A DNA stretch of 57,999 bases, from positions 1-57,999 of the IMG/VR virus record IMGVR_UViG_3300047322_000965. One strand, given 5' to 3'. The notes under the pieces are model-generated. The model made no database searches. It was not told the DNA's origin and saw nothing but the letters and a program-made list of their open reading frames with translations. Numbering within the stretch: the first letter of the stretch is position 1; each line of letters begins with the position of its first letter. A program made the translations under genes and the position numbers. Source of the DNA: a virus. Positions 1 through 9,654 of the stretch are shown one piece after another.

Positions 1-1962
1 GAGCCGGTAAGCCGTATTGTCTGTTGCCTCACCTATCTGGACCTGCTTTGCAGTCGCAGCGGTCGTGGGGGTTGTCGCCGAATAGAAAACAGAGTTATTG
101 CTATTGACAAGTATATCGCCCGAAGTGCTGATCGAAAATTTGGATGCGCTAGAGATTTGAAAGTCGAGACTGCTGCCGCCAATAATTAAAGGTTGATAAC
201 TTAACGCTCCGGTATTATCTACACCTTCAATATAAGCGCTACCGCTCGCTGTGGTCCACATACGAATGGCTCTATTAGAGCCGTGTATTAATGCAGAAGT
301 TGTAACACCATCTGTTGCAGCAATATCAAGACTTCCTGCCACATGCAAGCCAGCAGCATCAAACCTTCCGATCTCAGTACTAAATCCAATGTCAAATGCT
401 ATAAAGTTCCCGGTATTGACCTGCAAACGAAGCTGACTACTATTGCTATATAAATAACCAGCGCCATCTTGATGCCCTATGGCTGTAAAGTCTGTGCTGC
501 TGGTCGGGTAGTTTCCATAAACGGCTATCTCGTTGTAGACGGAATTGAGCGAAGCAATACCTTGAGTGTTGCCAGCATTTGGATTAACCGATCCATCATA
601 ACTTTGAGAAATAGCTCCGGTCGCAATCGTCGTACCGCTTAGCGTCAACGAGTTTATAGTAGCAGCGGTCCCGCCCAACGAAACAGTAGTCGAGCCAATT
701 GTCAACGACGAATTAGTTAGCGAGAATTGGTTTCCCGTCAACGTTAAACCAGCACCAGCCGAATAGGTGCCCGCTCCCGAAATCTGCGCGAAAGTCAACG
801 CGGTAGTTCCAAGTGTAATACTAACGGTTGAGCAGGTCCATTGAGTGTTAGCGTTAACCGTGCCTTGTTGAACAAATAAAGTTGCTTGAGTAATCTCGGG
901 TGCAGTGTCGGCATCGGTTGATCTAGTCCAAGCACCAGCCGCCGAGACATAAATACCATTCTGTGAGCCGGTGGTTTGATTTTTAACTAAAACTCGTGAA
1001 GCAGAAGTCAACACCCCATCGATCGTCTTTTCACCAGATAATGTTATATTCGCGGTGGTTGCAACTACGACCGGCAGTTTCCACTTCAAACCCGTACTAA
1101 AATTATCAACATAAGATTTGATTGCGCTCTGGGCAGGAACCAACGTTGCACTATTTGCGGCAAGTGTAGCATCAGTATCTATAACAGATGCAAGAAGGAT
1201 CGCACCGGTTCCACTAACACCATTCGACAGATCGCTCGCCGCCAACGCTGACGAACCACCCAGGGATATCGCGTGGCCGGCTACCGTTACTGACGAATTA
1301 GCCAGCATCGTATTAGTAACAGACCCAGTATCGCCAGAAGAGATTAAGTTAAACGAACCTGCCGCTACATTCGGCAACTGAAAACTGGGTCTATTTGAAT
1401 TAGGTATAGTTGTAATGATTTGTGCATAATGATTAGCAACGCCATCGCCCGAAAGAATTCTTATACCACCTGGCGCAGATGCTGAACCGGCGGCTATAAG
1501 ACCACCACTCGCGAAAATTGACCCATTTACTATAAGATTATTGGAAGTACCACTACCAATCGTAACCGTCGTGCCATCGTCAGTAATTAAACTATCAACT
1601 AGCCCAACAGCGCCGCTTGCTTTTGGAACTTGATTTAACGTCATCCCACCGGATAACGTCGTATTTTCTGCAAGTGGTGTAAAGATAATCTGCGCGCTAC
1701 CGGACAAGCTAATCGGCGTACCAACACCAGCCGTTGAAAGAAATACCGTGGTGCGAGTTAGTGTTGGTCCCGTTGAACTATAAGTTCCGCGCCCCGTCTC
1801 GCTGTTTGCACCGTCCTGGATTGAATAAGTTCCAACATCCCCATTAACTGCACCGGCACCAGCAGGCGTAAAAAACCCAACAACCGCTGCACCAATAGCA
1901 ATCGCGCCGGTTCCCGTCGTTGCTGTCGTAAACCGGCAGAGATTAAAGGACTTATCGGCCAT
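1..1962 (-). CDS. Phage fibre-like virion protein, N-terminal part (runs off left edge)
   Basis: The reading frame opens at an ATG at 1962 (MADKSFNLCRFTT...) and stays open to base 1, so at least 654 residues are visible and the C-terminus lies outside. Composition is rich in Gly, Ala, Ser, Thr and Asn with many short beta-type repeats, typical of phage tail fibre or tail-tip decoration proteins. It is the last visible gene of the leftward virion operon, 3 bp after the 146-aa structural gene. No enzymatic domain was recognised. The ORF at the right edge (56609-57999) has the same style and strand and could be its continuation if the genome is circular, but the two frames are offset by one base at a direct join. 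Confidence 0.75.
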   Translation of the reverse strand, partial: MADKSFNLCRFTTATTGTGAIAIGAAVVGFFTPAGAGAVNGDVGTYSIQDGANSETGRGTYSSTGPTLTRTTVFLSTAGVGTPISLSGSAQIIFTPLAENTTLSGGMTLNQVPKASGAVGLVDSLITDDGTTVTIGSGTSNNLIVNGSIFASGGLIAAGSASAPGGIRILSGDGVANHYAQIITTIPNSNRPSFQLPNVAAGSFNLISSGDTGSVTNTMLANSSVTVAGHAISLGGSSALAASDLSNGVSGTGAILLASVIDTDATLAANSATLVPAQSAIKSYVDNFSTGLKWKLPVVVATTANITLSGEKTIDGVLTSASRVLVKNQTTGSQNGIYVSAAGAWTRSTDADTAPEITQATLFVQQGTVNANTQWTCSTVSITLGTTALTFAQISGAGTYSAGAGLTLTGNQFSLTNSSLTIGSTTVSLGGTAATINSLTLSGTTIATGAISQSYDGSVNPNAGNTQGIASLNSVYNEIAVYGNYPTSSTDFTAIGHQDGAGYLYSNSSQLRLQVNTGNFIAFDIGFSTEIGRFDAAGLHVAGSLDIAATDGVTTSALIHGSNRAIRMWTTASGSAYIEGVDNTGALSYQPLIIGGSSLDFQISSASKFSISTSGDILVNSNNSVFYSATTPTTAATAKQVQIGEATDNTAYRL

Positions 1963-1965
1963 AAG

Positions 1966-2406
1966 TTAATCCTCAGTAACCAAACCGGCCGCAGTTGTCA
2001 ACTGGGGAGTAACCCCGTTCCCAGTTACGATATTTGGTGTCACGGTTCCCGAATATAACAAAACACCAGCACCGCTCAATGCCGTACCAATTCCAAAATG
2101 AGTAACAGTCCCAGAGCCACCAGTACCAGCAGGAAAATTAACCGCTGAGGTCAAATTAACACTATTCCCACTTACCGTAAACCCAGATCCCGATCGGGCT
2201 ACCGGAACTCGTGCATAACTCGTATAGGCCGCTTCGTTTGTAGTTTGATCTCCCGCTTCACCAGGATCAGCAGTATGCAATGACAAATACAAACTTCCCG
2301 CAACAGTGCTTCCCCGCAACCCCGTCGCATCGCCGATATTAGCTGCATTCGTATTATTAAACAAAAGTAACAGAAGAGCATTTTCCCAAGAATTTGACTT
2401 ACTCAT
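1966..2406 (-). CDS. Small phage virion protein (146 aa), tail fibre-associated type
   Basis: 146 residues. It contains LSLHTADPGEAGDQTTNEAAY near residues 42-62, a signature I know from a widespread family of small phage structural proteins found next to tail fibres. The rest is a Gly/Thr/Ser-rich beta-type chain with no catalytic motif. It sits 3 bp from both neighbours in the leftward operon between another small structural gene and the long fibre gene. The exact place in the virion is inferred, not seen. Confidence 0.75.
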   Translation of the reverse strand: MSKSNSWENALLLLLFNNTNAANIGDATGLRGSTVAGSLYLSLHTADPGEAGDQTTNEAAYTSYARVPVARSGSGFTVSGNSVNLTSAVNFPAGTGGSGTVTHFGIGTALSGAGVLLYSGTVTPNIVTGNGVTPQLTTAAGLVTED

Positions 2407-2409
2407 TCC

Positions 2410-2823
2410 CTAGCTCCCATTCTGGAAACGTAACGTTGAAGTGTTGAGTAGGAATTGCCCATTAATAGAAACCACATCGCGACCAAAATCCACAAACGCA
2501 ACTAATTCGTCCAACATAGCCAAACTATCATGCGACCTATAATAAACCGCGCCCGCACCTGTTATTGTAGACAACGACCAAGCAACCAATCCAAATAAAA
2601 CCTCCAAATTATTATTCTTCTTAACCGACACTGGAACCAACAACCCGCCCGGCTTATAACCAATACCAGATACTTCATAACTAATATTCGATCGCCGACT
2701 ATGGGCTTCTTTATTCGGTACATAGTTGGAAGTCACCAGCATCACCTTAAACGCATCTTTAGTAAAATCAACATTCCCGCCAAGGGTGTCTTCAAGTATG
2801 GAATTATAGATCACTGATGGCAT
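2410..2823 (-). CDS. Small phage structural protein (137 aa)
   Basis: 137 residues beginning MPSVIYNSILEDTLGG. The phrases FKVMLVTSNYVPNKEAH, GIGYKPGG and VAFVDFGRDV match the pattern of a common small phage structural family (usually a start, then K-V-x-L-V-x-S-x-Y-x-P-x-K, then a conserved V-D-F-G near the C-terminus). Its start codon abuts the stop of the collagen-like fibre gene, so the two are probably co-translated. Likely part of the fibre or tail-tip complex; the role is inferred from family and neighbours. Confidence 0.7.
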   Translation of the reverse strand: MPSVIYNSILEDTLGGNVDFTKDAFKVMLVTSNYVPNKEAHSRRSNISYEVSGIGYKPGGLLVPVSVKKNNNLEVLFGLVAWSLSTITGAGAVYYRSHDSLAMLDELVAFVDFGRDVVSINGQFLLNTSTLRFQNGS

Positions 2824-3889
<1,066 letters not shown>

Positions 3890-3906
<17 letters not shown>

Positions 3907-5320
3907 AGCGAAGCAACCTTCTAGAAAGATCACCTACAAGGGAATTGTTTGTAGTTTGATCTGGATTTGGAACAGAACTTGGGGCCGGATTTGGGTCCGA
4001 AGTCGAATTCGGGGCCGGGTTTGGCGGCGAACCTTTACTAAACGGATCAGCCGATTGATCCCGCTTTGCAAGGGCTGCAAGACTATAATTCTGTTGCTGC
4101 AAGTAAAGGGCATCGCCGCCAGTTTTCGGCGCAAGCCCAATTCTTCCTCTTGCTTCATTCGGTTCAATAATCGCCGAACTAACCCCATCGCTAAGATACT
4201 TCATCATCGTTGCTGCGTCCATACGCAGCAAACCATCCAAATCAAACTCAACAGTCCAGTCATTCGGTAAATTCAATCCTTCATCGAGGCACAACTCAAT
4301 TGCTTCAATGTGGATTTGCAAACAAGATTGGTAGTATTGAGTTTCCAGCGCGTCGATATTGGTATTTGTTGGAAGCGCGCCGACCCCCGCTTTATAGGCT
4401 GGAACCCCATAACTAGCGGCAATTGTTTCCGCAGTCCATTTCAATTGATCTATCAATTGTGCATCAATCGGCGTAACTGACATCGGGTTATAAGTAAGCC
4501 CATCCCCCAGAACCGCCACAAATCCAACGTTACTTCCCGTGAACCGTTGTTGCCAATCAGCCTTAAGCCGTTCAGCGGTATCGTTGTCGATTTTTCCAGG
4601 GGCCGTCAAAATCCCCCCAGGATTTGCCCCGTTTCTAAAGAATTGTGCCGAATGCTCCTGGATTCGAAGCCCTTGGGTTGCAACCAATCCATTTGCAACA
4701 ATCGGACCCAAGCCACAAAGAGGATGAAAGAAACAATTCCAACGATCGTGGATGATTTCGCTCGCCGGCACATTTACGTTTTCTAAAATCCCCGCCAAGT
4801 TATCGGTATGAAGTTCATAGAAAACATCCCCACTATCCGCAACGAGCGGGCGAACCCGGCGGGGATCGAGAATATACAAACCAACAACAACATTGCGATT
4901 GTCACGTTCTTTTAGAATATACGTATTCCCCGCGTTCAGTTTACTATTCAACCAATTCTCGAAGAACTGAATTCTATTTTGAAAATGGTTTGGTTTTGAT
5001 AAAACTGGCGACCAAGCGGGGTTCGATGCTTCTTCCCAAATATTAGCATCCGAAGTTTGCGTCATCAGCTTCATTCGCATCTTGGCAATATCGGAGCAAA
5101 TCAAACTTATGCACCGAAAAACCGTTACATTCATAACGACATGATCGGCGCGAACTTCCAAGTTCCGTTGCCAAGCCCCAGCAAAAGGTTCTCGGATCAA
5201 CGGCCACCAGCCACCACTACCCGCGCCATAGCCAACAATATTACTTGCGACCATTGGCGCGACAGGAGCTTTAGTAACCGGAACCAATGCATTCCGAACG
5301 CGAGCTAGAAGATTTGCCAC
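3890..5320 (-). CDS. Portal protein, HK97 family
   Basis: 476 residues, the usual length for HK97-type portals. After a short N-terminal arm it has the family core (NVTVFRCISLICSDIAKMRMKL, then LLNP-like text NWLNSKLNAGNTYIL, then YILDPRRVRPL, and GANPGGILTAPGKI around residue 220). The C-terminal 50 residues are Pro/Asn/Ser-rich and look disordered. It would form the dodecameric ring at the capsid vertex through which TerL pumps DNA. Unusually it lies downstream of the capsid gene and is separated from it by the sugar-transferase block rather than following terminase directly. Confidence 0.95.
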
Positions 5321-5328
5321 AGGCTTAT

Positions 5329-5607
5329 TTACTCTTCCGGTTGCATATCGCGGCGAGTATACCGGCCAAATTGATTTTCACCAATAGTCCCAGCAACCGT
5401 AGTATCCTGGGTATCCGCAGCCGGCTCAGATTCTTTTAGCGGTTGCATAACCCGAGTTGTGGTTGTCCGGACCGGCTTTTCAACGTAATTCTCTGCCGTT
5501 CCAAGAGCAATAAGCGCTCGGGCTTCGTGCGATCGAACCTCGATAACATCCCCAGCATTATCCCTATACAGCTTCTTCAGCAACGTCACCTTAACCTTGT
5601 CAGCCAT
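5329..5607 (-). CDS. Small head-module protein, DUF7210-like
   Basis: 92 residues from the ATG at 5607, which has AGGAGAAG 7 bases upstream. A longer frame to 5649 lacks a good ribosome site. The N-terminal VKVTLLKKLYRDNAGDVIEV and ARALIALGTAE match a small family of phage proteins (DUF7210 type) usually placed beside portal or head genes. The C-terminal half is polar and probably flexible. It overlaps the preceding transferase gene by 8 bp and is 8 bp before the portal start, so it is probably made with portal. Function unknown; a head completion or decoration role is a guess. Confidence 0.65.
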   Translation of the reverse strand: MADKVKVTLLKKLYRDNAGDVIEVRSHEARALIALGTAENYVEKPVRTTTTRVMQPLKESEPAADTQDTTVAGTIGENQFGRYTRRDMQPEE

Positions 5608-6409
5608 AGCTAACTTCTCCTGCTTTGGTGTTGTCCACGATTTCTTCAATCGTCTTCATCCAGAACTGCGCCGTCCCGCTTTTCATTTCATCCAACGTAA
5701 AGTGTTGGCTTGCAAGCGATCTAATCCAACGATTGCGCCCCGGAGTAATCGGATTTTCCAAGTCTAAATCCAATCTTCCAACTGGGGCCGCCGCGCAGGT
5801 TCTTTGCACAAACACTGGAATTCCAGAAATAACTGCATCCACAGCAACGTTACTCGAATGCGTAACAACAGCCCACGCTCCAAGCAAATCATTCCGAAGG
5901 GGCCGTTGCGCATCCCGTTCCCGAATTCGAAGCGGACGATCAATTCTACTGCACGCAAATATCATTTCCGGAATAATCTTCGCACACCAACCCGCCACGT
6001 CAATTCCCAATGCCATTCCAAAATGAACCCCAGGCATTGCCAACAGAACATGACCACCGATTTTTCGCCAAGGAATAAGACTGGCAGTTGGAGCCTTGAG
6101 GTTCATTCCCTCTGACAAATAAATCGGAGTCATTGACCTATAAGTCATCCGATAATAACCCCGACTTGTTCCCCGAGCCGGGTTCCAAAATCCGTTATCA
6201 ATATGCCAAAATGGTCTATTCTGTTTGATTGCGTTTGGAATTGCTTCAAGGGCTGTCCACTCTTGGCCCCAAACAACAAACGGATGCTCATCTTCCGGTG
6301 GAACACCAACAACCACCTTTCTCACTTCATTCTTAAAACCCGCATTCAAGGCTTCCATTATCATACTTGTCTTAATAGTCCGATCTGGTGTAATACATAA
6401 ATAATACAC
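5600..6409 (-). CDS. Capsule-polysaccharide-type transferase-like protein
   Basis: 269 residues, leaderless and soluble. The C-terminal half carries AWAVVTHSSNVAVDAVISGIPVFV (about residues 182-205), the pattern of GT-B-type surface-polysaccharide transferases where a nucleotide-sugar pocket is followed by 'S-N-x-A-x-D-A-x-x-x-G-x-P'. The N-terminal half (VVVGVPPEDEHPFVVWGQEW) would be the acceptor side. It is the last of the sugar-modification block between capsid and portal and overlaps the next small head gene by 8 bp. The substrate is unknown. It could glycosylate a virion protein or alter host surface sugar. Confidence 0.55.
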   Translation of the reverse strand: MYYLCITPDRTIKTSMIMEALNAGFKNEVRKVVVGVPPEDEHPFVVWGQEWTALEAIPNAIKQNRPFWHIDNGFWNPARGTSRGYYRMTYRSMTPIYLSEGMNLKAPTASLIPWRKIGGHVLLAMPGVHFGMALGIDVAGWCAKIIPEMIFACSRIDRPLRIRERDAQRPLRNDLLGAWAVVTHSSNVAVDAVISGIPVFVQRTCAAAPVGRLDLDLENPITPGRNRWIRSLASQHFTLDEMKSGTAQFWMKTIEEIVDNTKAGEVSYG

Positions 6410-6410
6410 T

Positions 6411-7064
6411 TCACCAAACCATTATAAAATCGCCGGCCATTTCCGCAGCAACCCGCATTCCCATCTTCTGCAATAGGTTCCTTGCTCCAAACTGCTTCAA
6501 CCCATGCAGTTCTGCATTATTTGGCTTCTGTTCGATAATAATCGTCGGTTTATATTTGTTAATTGTCTTAATCGCACCCTTGATTACATTATGTTCCCAA
6601 CCCTCAACATCAATCTTAATGAAATCGACCTGCTCGAATCCATAACTATCCAATGTTTCTTGCGTAACATAATAATCACCACTCTCGTCAATTCTAGTAA
6701 ACCCTGTGCTACGTAATCTTGTATTCAAACAAACATCACGTCTTTCTTCACCAAGCGCAGAGGTATATAAATCAATCTTACAATCGCCGCCATCCGTATT
6801 TTTCAAAAATGCTTCATGGCACTCAGGGTTCGGCTCAAAACAACTAACCTGCTCAAAGCACCGCGCCATTACTCTAGTCCAAATTCCCAAATTTGCTCCA
6901 ATATCAATAGCATGACGCCAATTCTTAATCTCCGGAAACGCCCGAGCAAATTTCTTAAACTGAATGGTTGGCTTTCCCGCAAACATCGGCGAGACATCAA
7001 TATCTTGCTTAAGATACTCTTCCCGATCCGGGAGCCAAATGCCTTTGTAATTCTGAATTGTCAT
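6411..7064 (-). CDS. FkbM-family SAM-dependent methyltransferase
   Basis: 217 residues from the ATG at 7064. The SAM-binding motif I is HAIDIGANLGIWT (residues 51-63), followed by CFEPNPECHEAFLKN, and the FkbM hallmark FIKIDVEGWEHNVIKGA, then KPTIIIEQKP. FkbM enzymes O-methylate sugars or polyketides, often at the cap of a glycan. Together with three glycosyltransferase-like genes in the same operon this suggests synthesis of a methyl-capped glycan. A TTG at 7115 gives a longer frame, but it would run through the upstream 46-aa ORF, so the ATG is preferred. Confidence 0.85.
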   Translation of the reverse strand: MTIQNYKGIWLPDREEYLKQDIDVSPMFAGKPTIQFKKFARAFPEIKNWRHAIDIGANLGIWTRVMARCFEQVSCFEPNPECHEAFLKNTDGGDCKIDLYTSALGEERRDVCLNTRLRSTGFTRIDESGDYYVTQETLDSYGFEQVDFIKIDVEGWEHNVIKGAIKTINKYKPTIIIEQKPNNAELHGLKQFGARNLLQKMGMRVAAEMAGDFIMVW

Positions 7065-7066
7065 TC

Positions 7067-7207
7067 TTACACCAAAGTTGATAAAATCCAAATAGTAATT
7101 CCCAACCAACCCCAATGAACCTTAAACCAGGGCGGCGAAGAAACATTAATTGCAGCAAGCCCCGCAAATACCATTGCCAACAACACAAGAATCAAATGTG
7201 CCGTCAT
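7067..7207 (-). CDS. 46-aa hydrophobic membrane protein
   Basis: A short ORF starting MTAHLILVLLAMVFAGLAAI and ending in a second hydrophobic stretch GWLGITIWILSTLV. It starts with a 4-bp ATGA overlap with the upstream GT9-like gene and stops 2 bases before the FkbM start, which argues strongly that it is translated. Two predicted membrane helices with a short basic loop (PPWFKVHWG). Similar 45-50 aa two-helix proteins are common in phage operons and have no assigned role. It may hold the sugar-modifying enzymes at the membrane. Confidence 0.7.
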   Translation of the reverse strand: MTAHLILVLLAMVFAGLAAINVSSPPWFKVHWGWLGITIWILSTLV

Positions 7208-8013
7208 GCAAAAACTCCTGTTTCAACTGGATAGCGAATTCTATTCACCGCTGCACTCAAAACCCGCTCAACCGAGATTGATTCCATTGCTTCTTTGCAA
7301 TGCAAACATCTCCCTATACTTCCACACGGTTCGCCAACCGAAATGTTTTCATGCATTTCATATCCGGTTGATCTTGGACTGTTGAAACCCCCAAATATTA
7401 CCACTGCATTGGTTCCAACCGCAGCCGCTCCATGATGAAGGCCACCTTCCGGACCAATATAAAGCACCGCCCGAGCAAGCACTGCCAGCGCGAGGCGAAA
7501 GTCCGATGTCTCAACCCCTTCAATCAGTGGAAGTATTTTCTTAGAATTCGGCGGCACCAATTGGACAACTCGAATTCGGCGCGCAATTAAACTTTGAGCC
7601 ACTTCCGTATATCGATCTACCGGCCATTGTTTATTCGCACCAGCACAAGCCCCAGACAACTTTACTCTCGGCTCAATAACGACAAACGGCCAACCATCAC
7701 TTTGACACTCAAGGCCAAAACGCTTTTCAGTCTCACTAAAGAAGATTTCCCCTTGTGGACACTTCCAATCCTTAAATTTCCACTTTCCTTTTTCTGCTTT
7801 TCCATACATCCGATTCCCACGATAATGAGAAATCCACTCCAAATTATCCAGCTTCTCATTCCCCGGCACCGCAATGTTTGGATTATCTTTAAACACAATT
7901 CTCGATTGGTCGGACCAAATTATTCTATCACCATTTCCAAACGCAATAAGTTTGCCCCGTTTCATCGCCCCTCGGGCCAAACCCGTTGCAATGATTTCGT
8001 CACCAAAACCCAA
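7204..8013 (-). CDS. Glycosyltransferase family 9 (heptosyltransferase)-like protein
   Basis: 269 residues, start TTG at 8013 with GGAAG 6 bases upstream (in-frame stop at 8032-8034, no ATG between). N-terminal GFGDEIIATGLARGA is the acceptor-side motif of ADP-heptose transferase-like proteins. The C-terminal part has YIGPEGGLHHGAAAVGTNAVVIFGG, the GT9 signature (G-P-x-x-G-x-x-H-x-A-A-A-x-G). Late Cys residues (CGSIGRCLHC) form a possible metal site. It transfers a sugar from a nucleotide donor; the acceptor is unknown. Part of the block between capsid and portal. Confidence 0.8.
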   Translation of the reverse strand: MGFGDEIIATGLARGAMKRGKLIAFGNGDRIIWSDQSRIVFKDNPNIAVPGNEKLDNLEWISHYRGNRMYGKAEKGKWKFKDWKCPQGEIFFSETEKRFGLECQSDGWPFVVIEPRVKLSGACAGANKQWPVDRYTEVAQSLIARRIRVVQLVPPNSKKILPLIEGVETSDFRLALAVLARAVLYIGPEGGLHHGAAAVGTNAVVIFGGFNSPRSTGYEMHENISVGEPCGSIGRCLHCKEAMESISVERVLSAAVNRIRYPVETGVFA

Positions 8014-8070
8014 AGCTATCTTCCAACAAAGTTATTTGGTGGCAAGAGAGAATCATCCGGTCCCTATGCC

Positions 8071-8862
8071 TCATGTCGGATATCTATTAAGCGTATATTT
8101 GCCAAACTCTGGCCGAATATAATCTTCCGGTTGAAAGCCGGCTTCAATCGCTTCCACAAGCAACTCATCAAACAAAACCTGAAGCTTGGCATTTGGGTTG
8201 CTTCGGGGAATACCAGTAAACCAATGCCTCTTACCCTGTGCTGCCAACCTTGGGATTGCATACTTCAATCCAAGATGGGTTGGAATTCCAGTATAATGAA
8301 TTGCCTGAATGCTCTCATCTTCCAAATCCAGCGGCTCGATATCCAATGCGTTCCAATTGCCCAATTCCCCGAACGGCTGAACCAACTTTACATCGGTTGC
8401 AATCCGGCGCATCAAATACCGATGACAATTTAGATCAGATCTAATATTACTTAATCTTGGAAGCCAATTCTTGGCGGCTGCACAGTTCCACTTAGAAACA
8501 CACAGTCGTTGCGGGTGCGGACTTCCTTTAGCAATTACAATCTTCCCCGGCTCAAACTCCCTGTTCCAAAGCCGCGCGATGTCCCCACGAACAATAACAT
8601 CGCTATCCATATAAATAGCCGATCCTTCAAATCCACAAAGCTCCGGAACAGCCCACCGAAATCCAGAAAACGGAGTTGTCCATTCAGAAATCTGCCATCC
8701 GGCCTTCCCATCGCTATAGAATGGCGAATCAGGTTCTTTCGAGAGCTGCATAAACGAAATCACAAATGGCTCAGAAGCATTCTTCTGTAAACTCCAATGC
8801 AACACAGCCTGCGACTCAAGGTCTTCGTTATTCCCCGCACAACCGACAAATATTTTAATCAT
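8071..8862 (-). CDS. Glycosyltransferase family 8-like protein
   Basis: 263 residues. N-terminal MIKIFVGCAGNNEDLESQAVL is the nucleotide-binding strand of GT-A enzymes, and IYMDSDVIV (D86-x-D88) is the DXD motif that binds the metal and UDP-sugar. LDIEPLD and AIHYTGIPTHLGL (His-x-x-G) near the C-terminus match the GT8 donor-site His motif. It overlaps the 42-aa membrane ORF by 8 bp. Probably a retaining hexosyl transferase working with the other enzymes of this block; the acceptor is unknown. Confidence 0.8.
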   Translation of the reverse strand: MIKIFVGCAGNNEDLESQAVLHWSLQKNASEPFVISFMQLSKEPDSPFYSDGKAGWQISEWTTPFSGFRWAVPELCGFEGSAIYMDSDVIVRGDIARLWNREFEPGKIVIAKGSPHPQRLCVSKWNCAAAKNWLPRLSNIRSDLNCHRYLMRRIATDVKLVQPFGELGNWNALDIEPLDLEDESIQAIHYTGIPTHLGLKYAIPRLAAQGKRHWFTGIPRSNPNAKLQVLFDELLVEAIEAGFQPEDYIRPEFGKYTLNRYPT

Positions 8863-8983
8863 AAACCAATGCCAAAATAAATAGAATTAAAACAATACAA
8901 ATAAAACAAATTGCAAAAAGACGATCAGTTTCTTCTAGTTCTTGAAATCGTTTTATCAAACGTTGATCGTTGACAATTATCAT
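8855..8983 (-). CDS. 42-aa single-pass membrane protein
   Basis: A short ORF (MIIVNDQRLIKRFQELEETD...) with a charged N-terminal helix and one C-terminal hydrophobic helix (FAICFICIVLILFILALV). It begins with an ATGA overlap with the 220-aa gene and ends in an 8-bp overlap with the GT8-like gene, so its frame is fixed by both neighbours. Function unknown. Its position among sugar transferases suggests a membrane tether or regulator. Confidence 0.65.
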   Translation of the reverse strand: MIIVNDQRLIKRFQELEETDRLFAICFICIVLILFILALVYD

Positions 8984-9642
8984 TCCGCGGCCTCAACGTG
9001 CACAAAACCCCCACCGCTCCGCAGGGCTTCTTCTAGCGGTATCATCGGAAAACACTTCAAGGCGCTATTGGGAGTTGCGTTTGTTATTTGTATTCTTTTA
9101 TCCAGCATTTTGCCGGCATTCGCAAATTCATTAATCCAAGTCAAATACGAGTTCGCCGCGCGAAGCGGAACTTTGTGGTTCCCGAAGAAATGCGACTTTT
9201 CCCCAACAACCCGCATATCAAACCCAATTAAAACAATCTCTGTCGCCCCGAACAAAATCGCCAAATTTACCGCTTGGAACCCAGAGTTATTTCCATAACT
9301 AACAAAACCTGGATCAGTCGAAAACCCCGATTGGGTTCTTCCACCAATAATATGAAAAAGTTCCCGATTCTTCAGCCCAGTCTTATCGTTCCTCGGCGAT
9401 GTTGAATGACTTGTCCACCGTTCGCCGGAGAATTCTGGAACAAAGTTATTAACTTCCCACCAAACAGCATCGCAAGCATACAAAACCGCTGCGTTGGGAA
9501 ATAACTTATACGCATCATTAACTGCTAAAACAATCTCGCCATCGCAAACCGCCGCTACCTGAGCACTCAGGCTTGGTCCAGACGCCGCAACAACAACACG
9601 GCATCCATTCCAACGACGATCTGCAATGGCGAGATTTAACAA
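8980..9642 (-). CDS. DUF115/MptE-like Rossmann-fold protein
   Basis: 220 residues. VVVAASGPSLSAQV (residues 16-29), EIVLAVNDAYKLFPNAAVLYACDAVWW and LFGATEIVLIGFDM match the phage and bacterial family related to DUF115 (6-hydroxymethylpterin pyrophosphokinase MptE-like). Members often sit in flagellin-glycosylation or surface-sugar loci. It is the first gene after the capsid gene (12 bp gap) and opens the sugar block. The reaction is unknown; a nucleotide-sugar or glycan-linked role is inferred from context. Confidence 0.65.
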   Translation of the reverse strand: MLNLAIADRRWNGCRVVVAASGPSLSAQVAAVCDGEIVLAVNDAYKLFPNAAVLYACDAVWWEVNNFVPEFSGERWTSHSTSPRNDKTGLKNRELFHIIGGRTQSGFSTDPGFVSYGNNSGFQAVNLAILFGATEIVLIGFDMRVVGEKSHFFGNHKVPLRAANSYLTWINEFANAGKMLDKRIQITNATPNSALKCFPMIPLEEALRSGGGFVHVEAAE

Positions 9643-9654
9643 CGTTCGGCGCTC

